Positions 25,528 to 34,863 of a stretch of DNA of 64,000 bases are shown here, one piece after another. How positions within the stretch are numbered: position 1 is the stretch's first letter; each line of letters starts with the position of its first letter. The notes beneath the pieces are model-generated. The model worked only from the letters and a program-made list of their open reading frames with translations. It ran no database searches and had not been told where the DNA came from. Both the position numbers and the translations under genes were made by a program. The stretch comes from Geomonas anaerohicana (GTDB lineage Bacteria; Desulfobacterota; Desulfuromonadia; Geobacterales; Geobacteraceae): contig NZ_JAEMHL010000008.1 in NCBI RefSeq assembly GCF_016458305.1, forward strand, positions 186,001 to 250,000, written 5' to 3'.

Positions 25528-26652
25528 ATGACTTCCCAGTTTTCCATCGCCATCATAGACGAGGACAAGCCCTCCAGGGACGCTCTGCTCTCCTCCCTGA
25601 AGCCGTACGCCGACTCCATCACCCTGGCCGGCTCCATCGAACACGTCAGCCACCCCTCGTCACTGCAGAAAGGGACCCCCAACGTGGTGTTCCTCGGGGT
25701 CGCCAGGGTTGAGCAGGGCATCAAGGATATCCGGACCATCACGGCCCAGTTCCCCAGGGCCTCGGTGATCGCCTGCTCCTCGGAGAAGAACGTCGAGGGG
25801 TTCCTGGCCCTCATGCGCGCCGGCGCAGTGGAATACCTGCTGCGCCCCATCGGGCCGGAGGAACTCAACCTTTCCCTGCAGAAGGTGAGCCGGCTGCTCT
25901 TCGCCGCAACCGCCGAAGAACCGGCGCCTTCCGGCAAGATCCTGGCGGTGTACAACCCGGTGGGCGGCATGGGCACCACCACGGTCGCCGTCAACCTTGC
26001 CGCCGCACTCGCGGCCGAAGGGGGCAAGGTGGCCCTGGTGGACCTGAACCTCGAGGCGGGAGACGTCAACACATTTCTCAACCTGAACCCCGCCTACACC
26101 CTGAGCAGCGTGACCACCAACATCGACCGGCTCGATGCGGACTTCCTGATGAGCGTGATGACGCGCCACGCCTCCGGCCCCTATATCCTGACCGAACCGC
26201 TGGAAGTGGACGAGGCGGTCTCCATCACGCCGGACCAGATCCAGCGCATGCTCGAACTGCTCAAGAAGATGTTCACCTACGTGGTGGTGGACTGCGCTGG
26301 GCTGCTGGCAGGTTGCAACGTGACCATCCTGGACAGCGCGGAACTCATCCTATTCAACACCACGCTCAGCCTCCCCGGGCTGAAGAACACCAAACGCTAC
26401 CTGCTGGCCCTGGCCAACCGCGGGCACGACCGGGACCGGGTGAAGCTGGTCATCAACAGGTACCTGCCCAAGTCCGACATCCAGCTCAAGGACGCGGAAA
26501 AGGTGCTGGAGGTTCCGGTATACCAGGCCATCCCGAACAACTACGCGGACGTGGTGTCGTCGGTCAACAAGGGGATGCCGGTAGTGCAACTGCTCCCGAA
26601 GTCCCCGGTGACCAAGGCCATACTGGGACTTGCGGAGCGTGTCAAACGGTAA
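25528..26652 (+). CDS. cpaE: CpaE/TadZ pilus localisation ATPase-like protein
   Basis: 374 residues. The N-terminal about 120 residues form a receiver-like domain without clear phosphorylation residues. It is followed by a MinD/ParA-like domain whose P-loop is YNPVGGMGTTTVAVNLAAALA, so the usual P-loop lysine is replaced by threonine. DLNLEAGDVNTFLNL and VVVDCAGLLAG are the downstream MinD-like motifs. TadZ proteins position the pilus machine at the pole. The start at 25528 was chosen for the family N-terminus and an AAAGGGG site over a GTG at 25489. Confidence 0.88.
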   Translation: MTSQFSIAIIDEDKPSRDALLSSLKPYADSITLAGSIEHVSHPSSLQKGTPNVVFLGVARVEQGIKDIRTITAQFPRASVIACSSEKNVEGFLALMRAGAVEYLLRPIGPEELNLSLQKVSRLLFAATAEEPAPSGKILAVYNPVGGMGTTTVAVNLAAALAAEGGKVALVDLNLEAGDVNTFLNLNPAYTLSSVTTNIDRLDADFLMSVMTRHASGPYILTEPLEVDEAVSITPDQIQRMLELLKKMFTYVVVDCAGLLAGCNVTILDSAELILFNTTLSLPGLKNTKRYLLALANRGHDRDRVKLVINRYLPKSDIQLKDAEKVLEVPVYQAIPNNYADVVSSVNKGMPVVQLLPKSPVTKAILGLAERVKR

Positions 26653-26712
26653 CCGGAGCGCCGCGCCCCGGCCGGCCGCAGCGTCGCACGGGGTGCCCGC
26701 GAGGGGGGAGCC

Positions 26713-28017
26713 ATGTTGCTTGAGGACGGATTGAAACCAGCAGTCCCGACGCCCGACGACGACCAGTTGCGGGACATGAAGTCGCGTATCCACCGGCGCC
26801 TGATCGACACCATCGACCTGGCCAAGATGGACCTGATGAGAAGCAGCGAAGTGGTCTCGGAAATCAGGGGGGTGATCGAAAGCCTGATCGTGGGCGAGGG
26901 GATCCCCCTGAACCAGAAAGAGCGGGACCGGCTGGTGGTGGAAATCCAGCACGAGACCTTCGGCCTGGGCCCCCTGGAGCCGCTCCTGGCGGACGACCAG
27001 GTCTCCGACATCCTGGTCAACAACTGCGCCAACGTCTATGTCGAGCGGCAGGGGAAACTGGTCAAGACCGAGGTCCGCTTCCGCGACAACGCGCACCTGA
27101 TGCGGATCATCGAGCGCATCGTCTCCAAGGTCGGGCGTCGCATCGACGAGTCCTCCCCCTACGTCGACGCCCGGCTTCCCGACGGTTCCCGTGTCAACGC
27201 CATCATCCCGCCGCTTGCCCTGGACGGCCCGGTGCTATCGATCCGGCGCTTCGGTCGCGACCCGCTCAGCATGAGAGACCTGATCCAGTTGGAGACCCTC
27301 GACGAGCGGATGGCCGAGCTTTTGGAGGGGGCGGTGCAAACCAGGCTGAACATCCTGATCTCCGGCGGGACCGGCACCGGCAAGACCACCCTTTTGAACG
27401 TCCTCTCCGCCTTCATCCCCTCCGACGAGCGCCTGGTGACCATCGAGGACTCGGCGGAGCTGCACCTAAAGCAGGATCACGTGGTGCGCCTGGAAACCAG
27501 GCTCCCCAACCTGGAAGGAAGGGGCGAGGTCACCTCACGCGACCTGCTGCGCAACGCGCTCAGGATGAGGCCGGACCGCATCATCATCGGCGAGGTGCGC
27601 GGCGCCGAGGCGCTGGACCTTTTGCAGGCCATGAACACCGGCCACGACGGCTCCCTCTCCACGGTCCACGCCAACACCACCCGCGACGCCCTGTCCCGCC
27701 TGGAAACCATGGTGCTCATGGCGGGGGTGGACCTTCCGGAACGGGCCGTAAAGGAGCAACTGGCCTCTGCGCTCAACATCGTGCTGCAACTGGTCAGGTT
27801 CTCCGACGGCACCCGTAAAGTAGTGAAGCTCTCCGAGATCACCGGCATGGAGGGGGGCACCATCGTCATGCACGACATCATGGTCTTTCAGCAACGGGGG
27901 ATCGACCCGGAGGGGCGGGTGATCGGGCAGTTCCGCGCCACCGGCGTGCGGCCGCTCTTCGCCGAGCGTTTCAGACTCTTCGGACACGAGCTCCCGGAGA
28001 TGATGTTCCGGGATTAG
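26713..28017 (+). CDS. cpaF: Tad pilus assembly ATPase CpaF/TadA
   Basis: 434 residues. The N-terminal helical domain is followed by a VirB11/PulE-type ATPase: Walker [14 protein letters not shown] near residue 215, [10 protein letters not shown] (Asp box), [13 protein letters not shown] (Walker B) and [14 protein letters not shown] (His box). It powers Flp pilus extension, and probably retraction as known for TadA, from the cytoplasm. GGGGGGAGCC precedes the ATG; 9 bases separate it from tadB. Confidence 0.94.
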   Translation: MLLEDGLKPAVPTPDDDQLRDMKSRIHRRLIDTIDLAKMDLMRSSEVVSEIRGVIESLIVGEGIPLNQKERDRLVVEIQHETFGLGPLEPLLADDQVSDILVNNCANVYVERQGKLVKTEVRFRDNAHLMRIIERIVSKVGRRIDESSPYVDARLPDGSRVNAIIPPLALDGPVLSIRRFGRDPLSMRDLIQLETLDERMAELLEGAVQTRLNILISGGTGTGKTTLLNVLSAFIPSDERLVTIEDSAELHLKQDHVVRLETRLPNLEGRGEVTSRDLLRNALRMRPDRIIIGEVRGAEALDLLQAMNTGHDGSLSTVHANTTRDALSRLETMVLMAGVDLPERAVKEQLASALNIVLQLVRFSDGTRKVVKLSEITGMEGGTIVMHDIMVFQQRGIDPEGRVIGQFRATGVRPLFAERFRLFGHELPEMMFRD

Positions 28018-28026
28018 GAGCCGAGC

Positions 28027-28989
28027 ATGCTTGTTCCTATCGTGGCACTAGTCTTTCTCACCGCCCTGTGCGCCAGCGCCGCCATCTGCCTCTACATCCT
28101 GCAGCGCAGCGCCTCCGCCAGGACCGAACTGAGAAGAAGGCTGCAGCAGATGGCACGCGGGGGGAGCGGGGAGCCCCAGCCCGAACTGCGCGAGGCGCTG
28201 GGCAGGAAGGCGCGCCAGGCGGGAGAGCTGATGACCCGCCTCCCGCAGACGCGCGAGATGGGGAAGAGGCTCGAGCAGGCCGGTATCGGCCTCCCCCCGG
28301 CGCTGCTGATCAGTGCCGTCCTTGGCGCGGCGGTCCTGCTGGCCGCCTTTACTGCGTTTGAGACCCGCTCCTTGCTTGCCGCCCTCCCCGCCGCCCTCCT
28401 GCCGCTGCTGGCGGCCGAGGTGGTCATCAGGGTGAAGACCGCGCGCAGGATCACCAGGTTCACCGAGCTGTTCCCGGATGCCCTGAGCATGATCGCACGC
28501 TCCCTCAGGGCCGGCCAATCGCTGACCACGGCCATCCAGCTGGTGGGGGAGGAAATACCGGATCCGACCGGGACGCTGTTCAGGATCGCCTACGAGCAGC
28601 AGCAACTCGGCCTGCGGCTGGTGGACGCCCTCGCCACCATGAACCAGAGGATCGAGAGCATGGACCTCAGGTTCTTCACGACGGTCATCACCATCAACTC
28701 GGACATCGGCGGCAACCTCTCTGAACTGCTGGAAAAGCTCGCGCTCACCATCAAGGAAAGGCTGAAAATCCGCCGTCAGGTAAGGGTCTACACGGCCCAG
28801 GGGCGCCTGTCGGGCTACGTGCTGGGCGCGCTGCCGCTGGTCGCCTTCGGCGCCTTCACCCTGCTCAGCCCCGAGTACGAGACGGAACTGCTCAAGGAGC
28901 CCCTCGGCCTGTACATCCTCGCCTTTGCCGCGCTGCTGCAGCTTGCCGGCCTGTTCATCATCAGGAAGATCATCAGGATCCAGATCTGA
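28027..28989 (+). CDS. tadB: Tad inner-membrane platform protein TadB
   Basis: 320 residues. One N-terminal membrane helix, two helices around residues 95-135 and two C-terminal helices flank a T2SSF domain with FPDALSMIARSLRAGQSLTTAIQLVGEEIPDP and a second, shorter SNIGGNLSELLEKL-like element. It pairs with TadC to form the GspF-like platform. The stop is 8 bases before tadC. Confidence 0.92.
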   Translation: MLVPIVALVFLTALCASAAICLYILQRSASARTELRRRLQQMARGGSGEPQPELREALGRKARQAGELMTRLPQTREMGKRLEQAGIGLPPALLISAVLGAAVLLAAFTAFETRSLLAALPAALLPLLAAEVVIRVKTARRITRFTELFPDALSMIARSLRAGQSLTTAIQLVGEEIPDPTGTLFRIAYEQQQLGLRLVDALATMNQRIESMDLRFFTTVITINSDIGGNLSELLEKLALTIKERLKIRRQVRVYTAQGRLSGYVLGALPLVAFGAFTLLSPEYETELLKEPLGLYILAFAALLQLAGLFIIRKIIRIQI

Positions 28990-28997
28990 GGTGCGCC

Positions 28998-29909
28998 ATG
29001 CTCTACCTGATCGTTTTCACGGTGTTTTGCTCCGTGCTGTTGCTGTCGGTGGCCCTGTCCCGGGTGCTGCTGTCGAGGAGGAACCCGGTGGCCGAACGCC
29101 TGGCCGCCTTCTTCCCGGCCAACAAGGCTGTGCACCTGATGCCGGAAGTCGAGTCTGGCACCTGGGCCTACAAGCTGCGCCGCATCGGCGAGCGGATGAA
29201 GCTCCCGCAGCAGGAGCACTCACGCTACAAAAAGGCGCTGGTGGCGGCGGGTTTCCATCGCGACAGCGTGCACGTGTTCCTCGGCAGCAAGCTCCTCCTC
29301 GCCGTCGCGCTGCCGCTCCCCTACCTGCTCCTTGCCGTCGCACCCAAGCATGCCTACTTCGACAGCGTCAGCATGGCGATCCTGCTGATGCTGGCCATCG
29401 TCGGCTATCTCCTGCCGAGTTACTGGCTTTCCAACAAGGTCAAGAACCGCCAACTGGTGATCTTCCACACCCTGCCCGACGTGCTGGACCTGGTGACTCT
29501 CTGCGTCGAGGCGGGGCTCAGCATGGATGCCGCGTTGTTGCGAGCCTCGGAGGTCCCCCAGTTGGATCAGAACCCGCTGGCCCAGGAGATCCGCCAGGTC
29601 ACCATGGAAACCAGGGCCGGCAAGCCGCGGGTGGATGCGCTGAAGGACATGGCGGAGCGGACCATGATCGACGACATGCGCTCCTTCACCGCCATGCTCG
29701 CCCAGACCGAACGCTTCGGCACCAGCCTGAGCCAGGCCCTGCGCTCCTTCTCCGACGACCTGAGGACCAAACGGAGGCAGGCCGCCGAGGAGGCCGCCGC
29801 CAAGACCACCGTGAAGCTCATCTTCCCGCTGGTGTTCGCCATCTTCCCCGCCCTGCTGGTGGTGGTCCTGGGGCCGGCGGTGGTACAGATCGCGAGGGTA
29901 TTCAAGTAG
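28998..29909 (+). CDS. tadC: Tad inner-membrane platform protein TadC
   Basis: 303 residues with an N-terminal membrane helix, a pair of helices at about 95-145 and a C-terminal helix. The T2SSF motif is LPDVLDLVTLCVEAGLSMDAALLRASEV, followed by FGTSLSQALRSFSDDLRTKRRQAAEEAAAKTTVKLIFPLVFAIFPALLVV-type sequence, split here by one membrane helix. Second half of the platform with TadB. Confidence 0.92.
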   Translation: MLYLIVFTVFCSVLLLSVALSRVLLSRRNPVAERLAAFFPANKAVHLMPEVESGTWAYKLRRIGERMKLPQQEHSRYKKALVAAGFHRDSVHVFLGSKLLLAVALPLPYLLLAVAPKHAYFDSVSMAILLMLAIVGYLLPSYWLSNKVKNRQLVIFHTLPDVLDLVTLCVEAGLSMDAALLRASEVPQLDQNPLAQEIRQVTMETRAGKPRVDALKDMAERTMIDDMRSFTAMLAQTERFGTSLSQALRSFSDDLRTKRRQAAEEAAAKTTVKLIFPLVFAIFPALLVVVLGPAVVQIARVFK

Positions 29910-29962
29910 TCCCCATTCGGGCAGCACCACGGAGGAAATTTCACGTCCAAGGAGGTGATCCC

Positions 29963-30046
29963 ATGAAAGTCGACTTCAACACGTTCATCCTGCTGGTAAT
30001 CTCCGTACAACTGGCCCTGAGCTATGCACGACAGGCCAAGAAGTAG
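29963..30046 (+). CDS. 27-residue single-pass membrane peptide
   Basis: MKVDFNTFILLVISVQLALS followed by YARQAKK: one membrane helix with a basic tail. The ribosome site CAAGGAGGTGATCCC is complementary to essentially the whole 3' end of 16S rRNA, so translation should be strong. It lies 54 bases after tadC in the same direction, before an intercistronic hairpin. No known Tad gene has this size; a membrane accessory or stability factor is possible. Confidence 0.6.
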   Translation: MKVDFNTFILLVISVQLALSYARQAKK

Positions 30047-30055
30047 CCGCACCTC

Positions 30056-30086
30056 CCCTTGCCGGCCCGCAGGGCGCCGGCAAGGG
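30056..30086 (+). other. Intercistronic hairpin (terminator-like, no T-run)
   Basis: An 11-bp perfect stem (30056-30066 with 30076-30086) with a 9-base loop lies immediately after the 27-residue ORF. It may protect the 3' end of the tad transcript. Confidence 0.5.
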
Positions 30087-30172
30087 TCTCCACCCTTCCC
30101 CCATGCTCCGGTCGCCGCAAAGGCGGTCCGGACACCCCTTCGGCCGGATGCGCCGGCCTTTACCCGACCTGC

Positions 30173-31675
30173 ATGAGCGACAAGCACCGCCTGACACGAT
30201 ACCTGGTCCCCTCCATGGCCGATCTGCTCCTGGCCACACTGCTCTGCGCGCTGTTCTTCACCAACCCTTCCTACTTGCTGCTCGACGGTGACACCGGCTA
30301 CCACATCCGCGCCGGGGAAGAAATCCTCAGGACCCGCACCGTTCCCCGCTTCGACATATTCTCGCAGCACACCCCGCCCCTGCCCTGGACGGCGCACGAA
30401 TGGCTCGCCGAGGTGATCATGGCCCTTTTGCACCAGGCATGGGGGATGAACGGCGTCGTCGGGCTGTACGCGCTGCTGCTGGCGTTGACCTTCCGGCAGC
30501 TGTTCAAGGCCCTGATCGGCTACCAAACCGGCGTCCTACCTGCTGTCGCCGCCACCATCGCCGCCCTGGTCTGCTCCCAACTGCACTGGCTGGCTCGGCC
30601 GCACCTCTTCAGCTTCCTGTTCCTGGTCCTCTTTCACTACCTGCTGGAAAACTGGCGCAGGAAGGGGGGCGGCAAGCTGTGGCTGTTGCCGCCTCTGATG
30701 CTGCTGTGGGCCAACCTGCATGGCGGGTTTGCCGCGGGGTTCCTGCTGCTGGGCGCCTATCTGGCCGGCACGGCCGCCGGAATGATCGGCGCCACAGCCG
30801 AGGCCTGCCGCGCGGCGCGGGGGATGACGGCACACCTGTCCCGCGTGGCTGCCGCATGCCTGGCCGCGACCCTGGTCAACCCGTACGGATGGCGCCTCCT
30901 GCTGTTCCCGCTCAAGTTGGTCTCCGACCGCTACCTGATGGACCACGTGGCCGAGTTTCTTCCCCCCGCCATCCACGGCTGGGGCCCTTTCACCTGGCTG
31001 TTGCTGCTCCTGATCGCGCTCTTCGCCCTAACCCCGAAAAAGGCGGAACCGACGGAGCTGCTGCTGGTGCTGGGTTTTGGCTACATGGCCCTCACCTCGG
31101 TGCGCTACATTCCGCTCTTCGGCCTGGTCACGGCGCCCGCGCTGGCAATCCGGCTCAACGCCGTGCTGCAAGGCAGCGGCAGATGGCAGCGCCTACTGCG
31201 GGAGATCTCGGCCCGGCTCGCCCCCCTGGAGGAGCACGCCCGCCCCCCGGTATGGGGAGCCGTGGCCATAGCGGTGGTAACAGCAGCCGCTGCCGGAGGC
31301 CTCGTGCGCCACGCCTTCGACCGGCACCTGATGCCGGTGGACGCCTACCAGTTCGTGCTGCGCCAGGGGATCAAGGGGAAGGTGTTCAACAGCGACGAGT
31401 TCGGGGACTACCTGATCTACCGCGGCTATCCCGACTGCCGGGTCTTCATCGACGGCCGGCTGGACATGTACGGCGCGCAACGGCTGCGGGAATACAACGA
31501 GGTGATCGAATTCCGGCCGGGATGGGACCAGGTGCTGCAACGCTACGGCATCAGGTGGGTCATCTTCGAAGCCGACTCACGTTTCGCCAGGTTCCTGGAG
31601 CAAAGAAGTGAATGGCAGCTGGTCTACCGGGACAAGGTGGCCAAGGTCTTCCTGAAAAAGCAGGTCCCCCGTTAA
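30173..31675 (+). CDS. Polytopic GT-C-like membrane protein linked to the tad locus
   Basis: 500 residues with about nine to ten membrane helices. The first extracytoplasmic loop contains LLDGDTGYHIRAGEEIL and WTAHEWLAEVI, an acidic pair as in GT-C glycosyltransferases. The C-terminal soluble part has VFNSDEFGDYLIYRGYPDCRVFIDGRLDMYG, a conserved element of a widespread uncharacterised membrane family. It may glycosylate pilin or a surface glycan (inference). The start at 30173 (MSDKHRL) is preceded by no strong ribosome site; the longer frame from 30059 passes through a hairpin and is less likely. Confidence 0.72.
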   Translation: MSDKHRLTRYLVPSMADLLLATLLCALFFTNPSYLLLDGDTGYHIRAGEEILRTRTVPRFDIFSQHTPPLPWTAHEWLAEVIMALLHQAWGMNGVVGLYALLLALTFRQLFKALIGYQTGVLPAVAATIAALVCSQLHWLARPHLFSFLFLVLFHYLLENWRRKGGGKLWLLPPLMLLWANLHGGFAAGFLLLGAYLAGTAAGMIGATAEACRAARGMTAHLSRVAAACLAATLVNPYGWRLLLFPLKLVSDRYLMDHVAEFLPPAIHGWGPFTWLLLLLIALFALTPKKAEPTELLLVLGFGYMALTSVRYIPLFGLVTAPALAIRLNAVLQGSGRWQRLLREISARLAPLEEHARPPVWGAVAIAVVTAAAAGGLVRHAFDRHLMPVDAYQFVLRQGIKGKVFNSDEFGDYLIYRGYPDCRVFIDGRLDMYGAQRLREYNEVIEFRPGWDQVLQRYGIRWVIFEADSRFARFLEQRSEWQLVYRDKVAKVFLKKQVPR

Positions 31676-31681
31676 CCGCTT

Positions 31682-31705
31682 CATCCGTCCATCCGCCCAT
31701 CCGCC
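31682..31705. repeat. Short tandem repeat, 8 bp x 3
   Basis: CATCCGTC, CATCCGCC, CATCCGCC directly after the GT-C gene. Confidence 0.6.
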
Positions 31706-31803
31706 ACCATCTGGTCCCAACAGCAGCACGCCCGCCCCCCTCCCCCCTCGTTTCACGTCAATATCGCTACACCAGAAAATACCCTGCCGAGCCACAAAAC
31801 ATC

Positions 31804-31830
31804 TAAAGTACGCCCCCCCCCTGCCGATAC
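31804..31830 (+). promoter_or_regulatory. Sigma-28 (FliA) promoter of the chemosensory operon
   Basis: TAAA (31804-31807), exactly 15 bases, then GCCGATAC (31823-31830), one base from the TAAA-N15-GCCGATAA consensus. Transcription would start near 31837, 77 bases before the STAS gene. The remainder of 31676-31913 shows no gene. Confidence 0.82.
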
Positions 31831-31913
31831 GAGCAGTACGCGTATAACACTGGTTGTAAAACTCCCACGAGAGATTTGACGCAAAATCAAACTCCCTGAA
31901 AGGGCGGCAAAAA

Positions 31914-32228
31914 GTGGGTAAAAAAGTTTTTGTTAATAAAGCAAACATTACACTTGAAGGACCGTTCACGGTAGAGCGCGCCAAGGAGCTGCACCTGTTG
32001 CTCGTGGAGCGTTTGGACGGGATGCCGGAGCAGGCCGGGGGGGGCGCCATCGACCTCTGCCGGGTCGTTGACATCGATGCCTGCGGCTGCCAGTTGCTGG
32101 CGCTATTCCTGGAGAACCTGAAACGCCGGGGCGCCGCCCCGATGCTCACCGCAGTGCCGCCCGCCGTGAGGGAGCGGATCGTCACCCTCGGGTTTGGCGA
32201 ACTCCTGGCGCTGCAACCCGAACCGTGA
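31914..32228 (+). CDS. STAS domain protein (anti-sigma-factor-antagonist-like)
   Basis: 104 residues with a GTG start. The STAS core is AIDLCRVVDIDACGCQLLALFLENLKRRG; at the site where SpoIIAA-type proteins carry the phosphorylated serine (D-S-S-G) it reads D-A-C-G, so classical serine phosphorylation is unlikely. STAS proteins of this kind often head chemosensory operons. It is followed by cheA after 32 bases. Confidence 0.8.
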   Translation: MGKKVFVNKANITLEGPFTVERAKELHLLLVERLDGMPEQAGGGAIDLCRVVDIDACGCQLLALFLENLKRRGAAPMLTAVPPAVRERIVTLGFGELLALQPEP

Positions 32229-32260
32229 CCCGGGCGACGACGCAGAACAAAGGAACTGGC

Positions 32261-34315
32261 ATGACGACTCCCAGTGGGGAAACCAATAGCGTGGACCTGA
32301 ACCGCTTCAACCAGGTCTTCTTCGAGGAATGCGCCGAGAACCTGGCCGAGATGGAGCAGATCCTGATCTCGCTGGGCGACCGGGAGCCGGACCCGGAGCA
32401 GATGAACGCGATCTTCCGGGCGGCCCACTCCATCAAGGGGGGCGCCGGCATCTTCGGCTTCAACGACATGACCGTGGTGACCCACGTCATGGAATCCCTG
32501 CTGGACCGGCTCAGAAACCAGGAGATCCCCTTCGCCCCGGAGATGATCGACCTCTTCCTGGAAGCGGGCGACGCCATCGCCATGCAGCTTGCCGGGCACC
32601 GCGAGGGAAAGGCGGTGGACCAGGAGGTCATCGACGGTGTGCGGGCCAGGCTGCAGCAGGCCATCGATGCCGGCGGCCGCGCCACTGCTCCCGGACTCCC
32701 CGCGGACCATGCAGAAGGGGCACCGCCCCCGCAGGAGGAGCTGTTGCCGCGCCGCTGCCGGCTCGCCTTCACTCCCGACCCCGAAATCTTCGCCCGGGGC
32801 ATCCGTATGGAGAGCATCATCTCCGAGCTGGCCGAACTCGCGGAACCCGGCGAGTTCCACAGCAGCGCCCGGCTCATGGATGTACCCGAACTGGCCGAAG
32901 TCGACCCGGAACGCTGCCTGACCCGCTGGGAATTCACCATGCTCACCCGTGCGAGCCGGGAGCAGATCCTGGACGTCTTCATGTTCGTGGCTGACGAGGA
33001 GCAGCTCCAGATCGAGGAGGATGAGCCCGTGGATCGGCGCACGCCGGAGGGCGAACCGGCGCCCGAGCAGGGCATCGTTCCTGCCGCCGGCAGACGCGCC
33101 TACGACAGCAACGAAACCGCTCCCGGCGCCTTCGGCAGGCGCGGCAACGAGACGGAAGCGTCGTTCCGGGTCAACGTCACCAAAGTGGACCAACTGGTGA
33201 ACCAAGTCGGCGAGCTCCTGATCACCCAGGCCATGCTGAGCCAGATCGCGGTGGGGCTCGACCCTATCCTGCACGAGACGCTGCAGCGCGGCCTGGTCCA
33301 ACTGGAACGCAATACCCGCGACCTGCAGGGGAGCGTCATGTCGATCCGCCTGGTGCCGATCAGCATCGTCTTCAACCGGTTCCCGCGCCTGGTGCGCGAT
33401 ATCGCCGCCAAGCTCGGCAAGCAGGTGGAGCTGAAGACTACCGGCGACAGCACCGAACTGGACCGCGGCCTCATCGAAAAGATCGCCGATCCCCTGGGGC
33501 ACCTGGTGCGCAACGCGCTGGACCACGGGCTGGAAACGCCGGAGACGCGGGCCGCCTGCGGCAAGAACCCGACGGGGACCCTGCAGCTTTCCGCCTCCCA
33601 AGTGGGCGGCAGGATCGTCATCGACGTGATCGACGACGGCGCCGGGCTGAACCGGGAAAGGATCCTCGCCAAGGCGCTGGAGTGCGGCATCCCCTGCTCC
33701 GAGGCCATGAGCGACGAGGAGGTGTGGCAGCTCATCTTCGCCCCCGGTTTCTCAACGGCGAGCGAGGTGACCGACCTCTCCGGCCGCGGCGTGGGGATGG
33801 ACGTGGTCATCAAAAACGTGCAGGCCATCGGCGGGCGGGTCCAGATCGCCTCGGAGGCGGGGAAAGGGGCGCGCTTCACCATCAGCCTGCCGCTTACCCT
33901 GGCCATCCTGGAGGGGCTCTCGGTCGCGGTCGGGGAGGAGAAATTCATCATCCCGCTCAACGTGGTGATCGAGTCGCTGCAGCCCAAGCCCGAGCAGTTG
34001 AAGAGCGTCAACGGCCGGGAGGTGGTCCAGGTGCGCGGGGAATACCTCCCCATCCTCAAGCTGCACCGGATCTTCAACCTGGAGGCGGAGGTGATCGAGC
34101 CGCAACGGGGGATCCTGGTACTGGTGGAGGCGGACGGGGAACGAGGGGCCATCCTGGTGGACGCCCTTTTGGACGAGCAGCAGGTGGTGGTGAAGAGCAT
34201 CGAAACCAACTACCGCCGGGTCGAAGGGAGCGCCGGGGCCACCATCCTGGGAGACGGGCGCGTGGCACTGATCCTCGATCTACCCGAGCTGTTCACGATG
34301 CACAAGAAGCTGTAG
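32261..34315 (+). CDS. cheA: Chemotaxis histidine kinase CheA
   Basis: 684 residues. The HPt domain carries the phospho-accepting His56 in RAAHSIKGGAGIF. A P2-like linker region lies around residues 160-250, and the dimerisation domain begins with FRVNVTKVDQLVNQVGELL. The ATPase boxes are LVRNALDHGLE (N), DDGAGL (G1) and GRGVGMDVV (G2), and a CheW-like domain ends the protein. It phosphorylates response regulators on signals from receptors. ATG 32261 has AAAGGA 7 bases upstream; a GTG at 32225 overlapping the STAS stop is possible. Confidence 0.94.
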   Translation: MTTPSGETNSVDLNRFNQVFFEECAENLAEMEQILISLGDREPDPEQMNAIFRAAHSIKGGAGIFGFNDMTVVTHVMESLLDRLRNQEIPFAPEMIDLFLEAGDAIAMQLAGHREGKAVDQEVIDGVRARLQQAIDAGGRATAPGLPADHAEGAPPPQEELLPRRCRLAFTPDPEIFARGIRMESIISELAELAEPGEFHSSARLMDVPELAEVDPERCLTRWEFTMLTRASREQILDVFMFVADEEQLQIEEDEPVDRRTPEGEPAPEQGIVPAAGRRAYDSNETAPGAFGRRGNETEASFRVNVTKVDQLVNQVGELLITQAMLSQIAVGLDPILHETLQRGLVQLERNTRDLQGSVMSIRLVPISIVFNRFPRLVRDIAAKLGKQVELKTTGDSTELDRGLIEKIADPLGHLVRNALDHGLETPETRAACGKNPTGTLQLSASQVGGRIVIDVIDDGAGLNRERILAKALECGIPCSEAMSDEEVWQLIFAPGFSTASEVTDLSGRGVGMDVVIKNVQAIGGRVQIASEAGKGARFTISLPLTLAILEGLSVAVGEEKFIIPLNVVIESLQPKPEQLKSVNGREVVQVRGEYLPILKLHRIFNLEAEVIEPQRGILVLVEADGERGAILVDALLDEQQVVVKSIETNYRRVEGSAGATILGDGRVALILDLPELFTMHKKL

Positions 34316-34338
34316 CAGCAGAAAGGAGACCATAAACC

Positions 34339-34863
34339 ATGCAGACGGCACAGGGCAGTGCGGTAGAACAATTGACAGCGGACGGGGGGGCGGAATACCT
34401 CACCTTCACCCTGGGGAGCGAAAGCTACGGCATCGATATCCTCAAGGTCCAGGAGATCAGGGGGTACGACTGCGTTACACGCATCGCCAACACCCCCGCC
34501 TTCATCAAGGGGGTCATCAACCTGCGCGGGGTGATCGTCCCCATCGTCGACCTGCGCATCAAGTTCAACGTGGGTGAGGCGACCTACCACGAGTTCACCG
34601 TGGTGATCATCATCAACGTGCTGAACAAGGTGGTGGGGATCGTGGTGGACGGCGTTTCCGACGTGGTGGCGCTCCCGGCGCAGAGCATCAAGCCGGCCCC
34701 GGAGCTCGGGGCGTCCCTGGACACCCGCTACATCACCGGACTGGGGACCCTGAACGACGAGATGCTGATCCTGGTGGACATCGAAAAGCTGATCGGCAGC
34801 GACGAGCTGCAGATCGTTGACAGTACCGTGGACAATACTCAGAAAGAGGCGGTGAACCTATGA
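34339..34863 (+). CDS. cheW: Chemotaxis coupling protein CheW
   Basis: 174 residues. CheW fold motifs are [40 protein letters not shown] and [16 protein letters not shown]. It joins receptors to CheA. The C-terminus is extended by about 20 residues. AAGGAG lies 11 bases before the ATG; its stop overlaps the MCP start by 4 bases. Confidence 0.94.
   Translation: MQTAQGSAVEQLTADGGAEYLTFTLGSESYGIDILKVQEIRGYDCVTRIANTPAFIKGVINLRGVIVPIVDLRIKFNVGEATYHEFTVVIIINVLNKVVGIVVDGVSDVVALPAQSIKPAPELGASLDTRYITGLGTLNDEMLILVDIEKLIGSDELQIVDSTVDNTQKEAVNL

Noticed and set aside
24603-26081. 492-residue minus-strand frame over cpaC/cpaE
   Set aside because: It crosses two well-supported plus-strand genes and their gap; no domain, no ribosome site.
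31577-33601. 674-residue minus-strand open frame over the STAS and cheA genes
   Set aside because: It is antisense to a complete cheA with all motifs; long antisense frames are common in GC-rich coding DNA and the translation has no recognisable domain.
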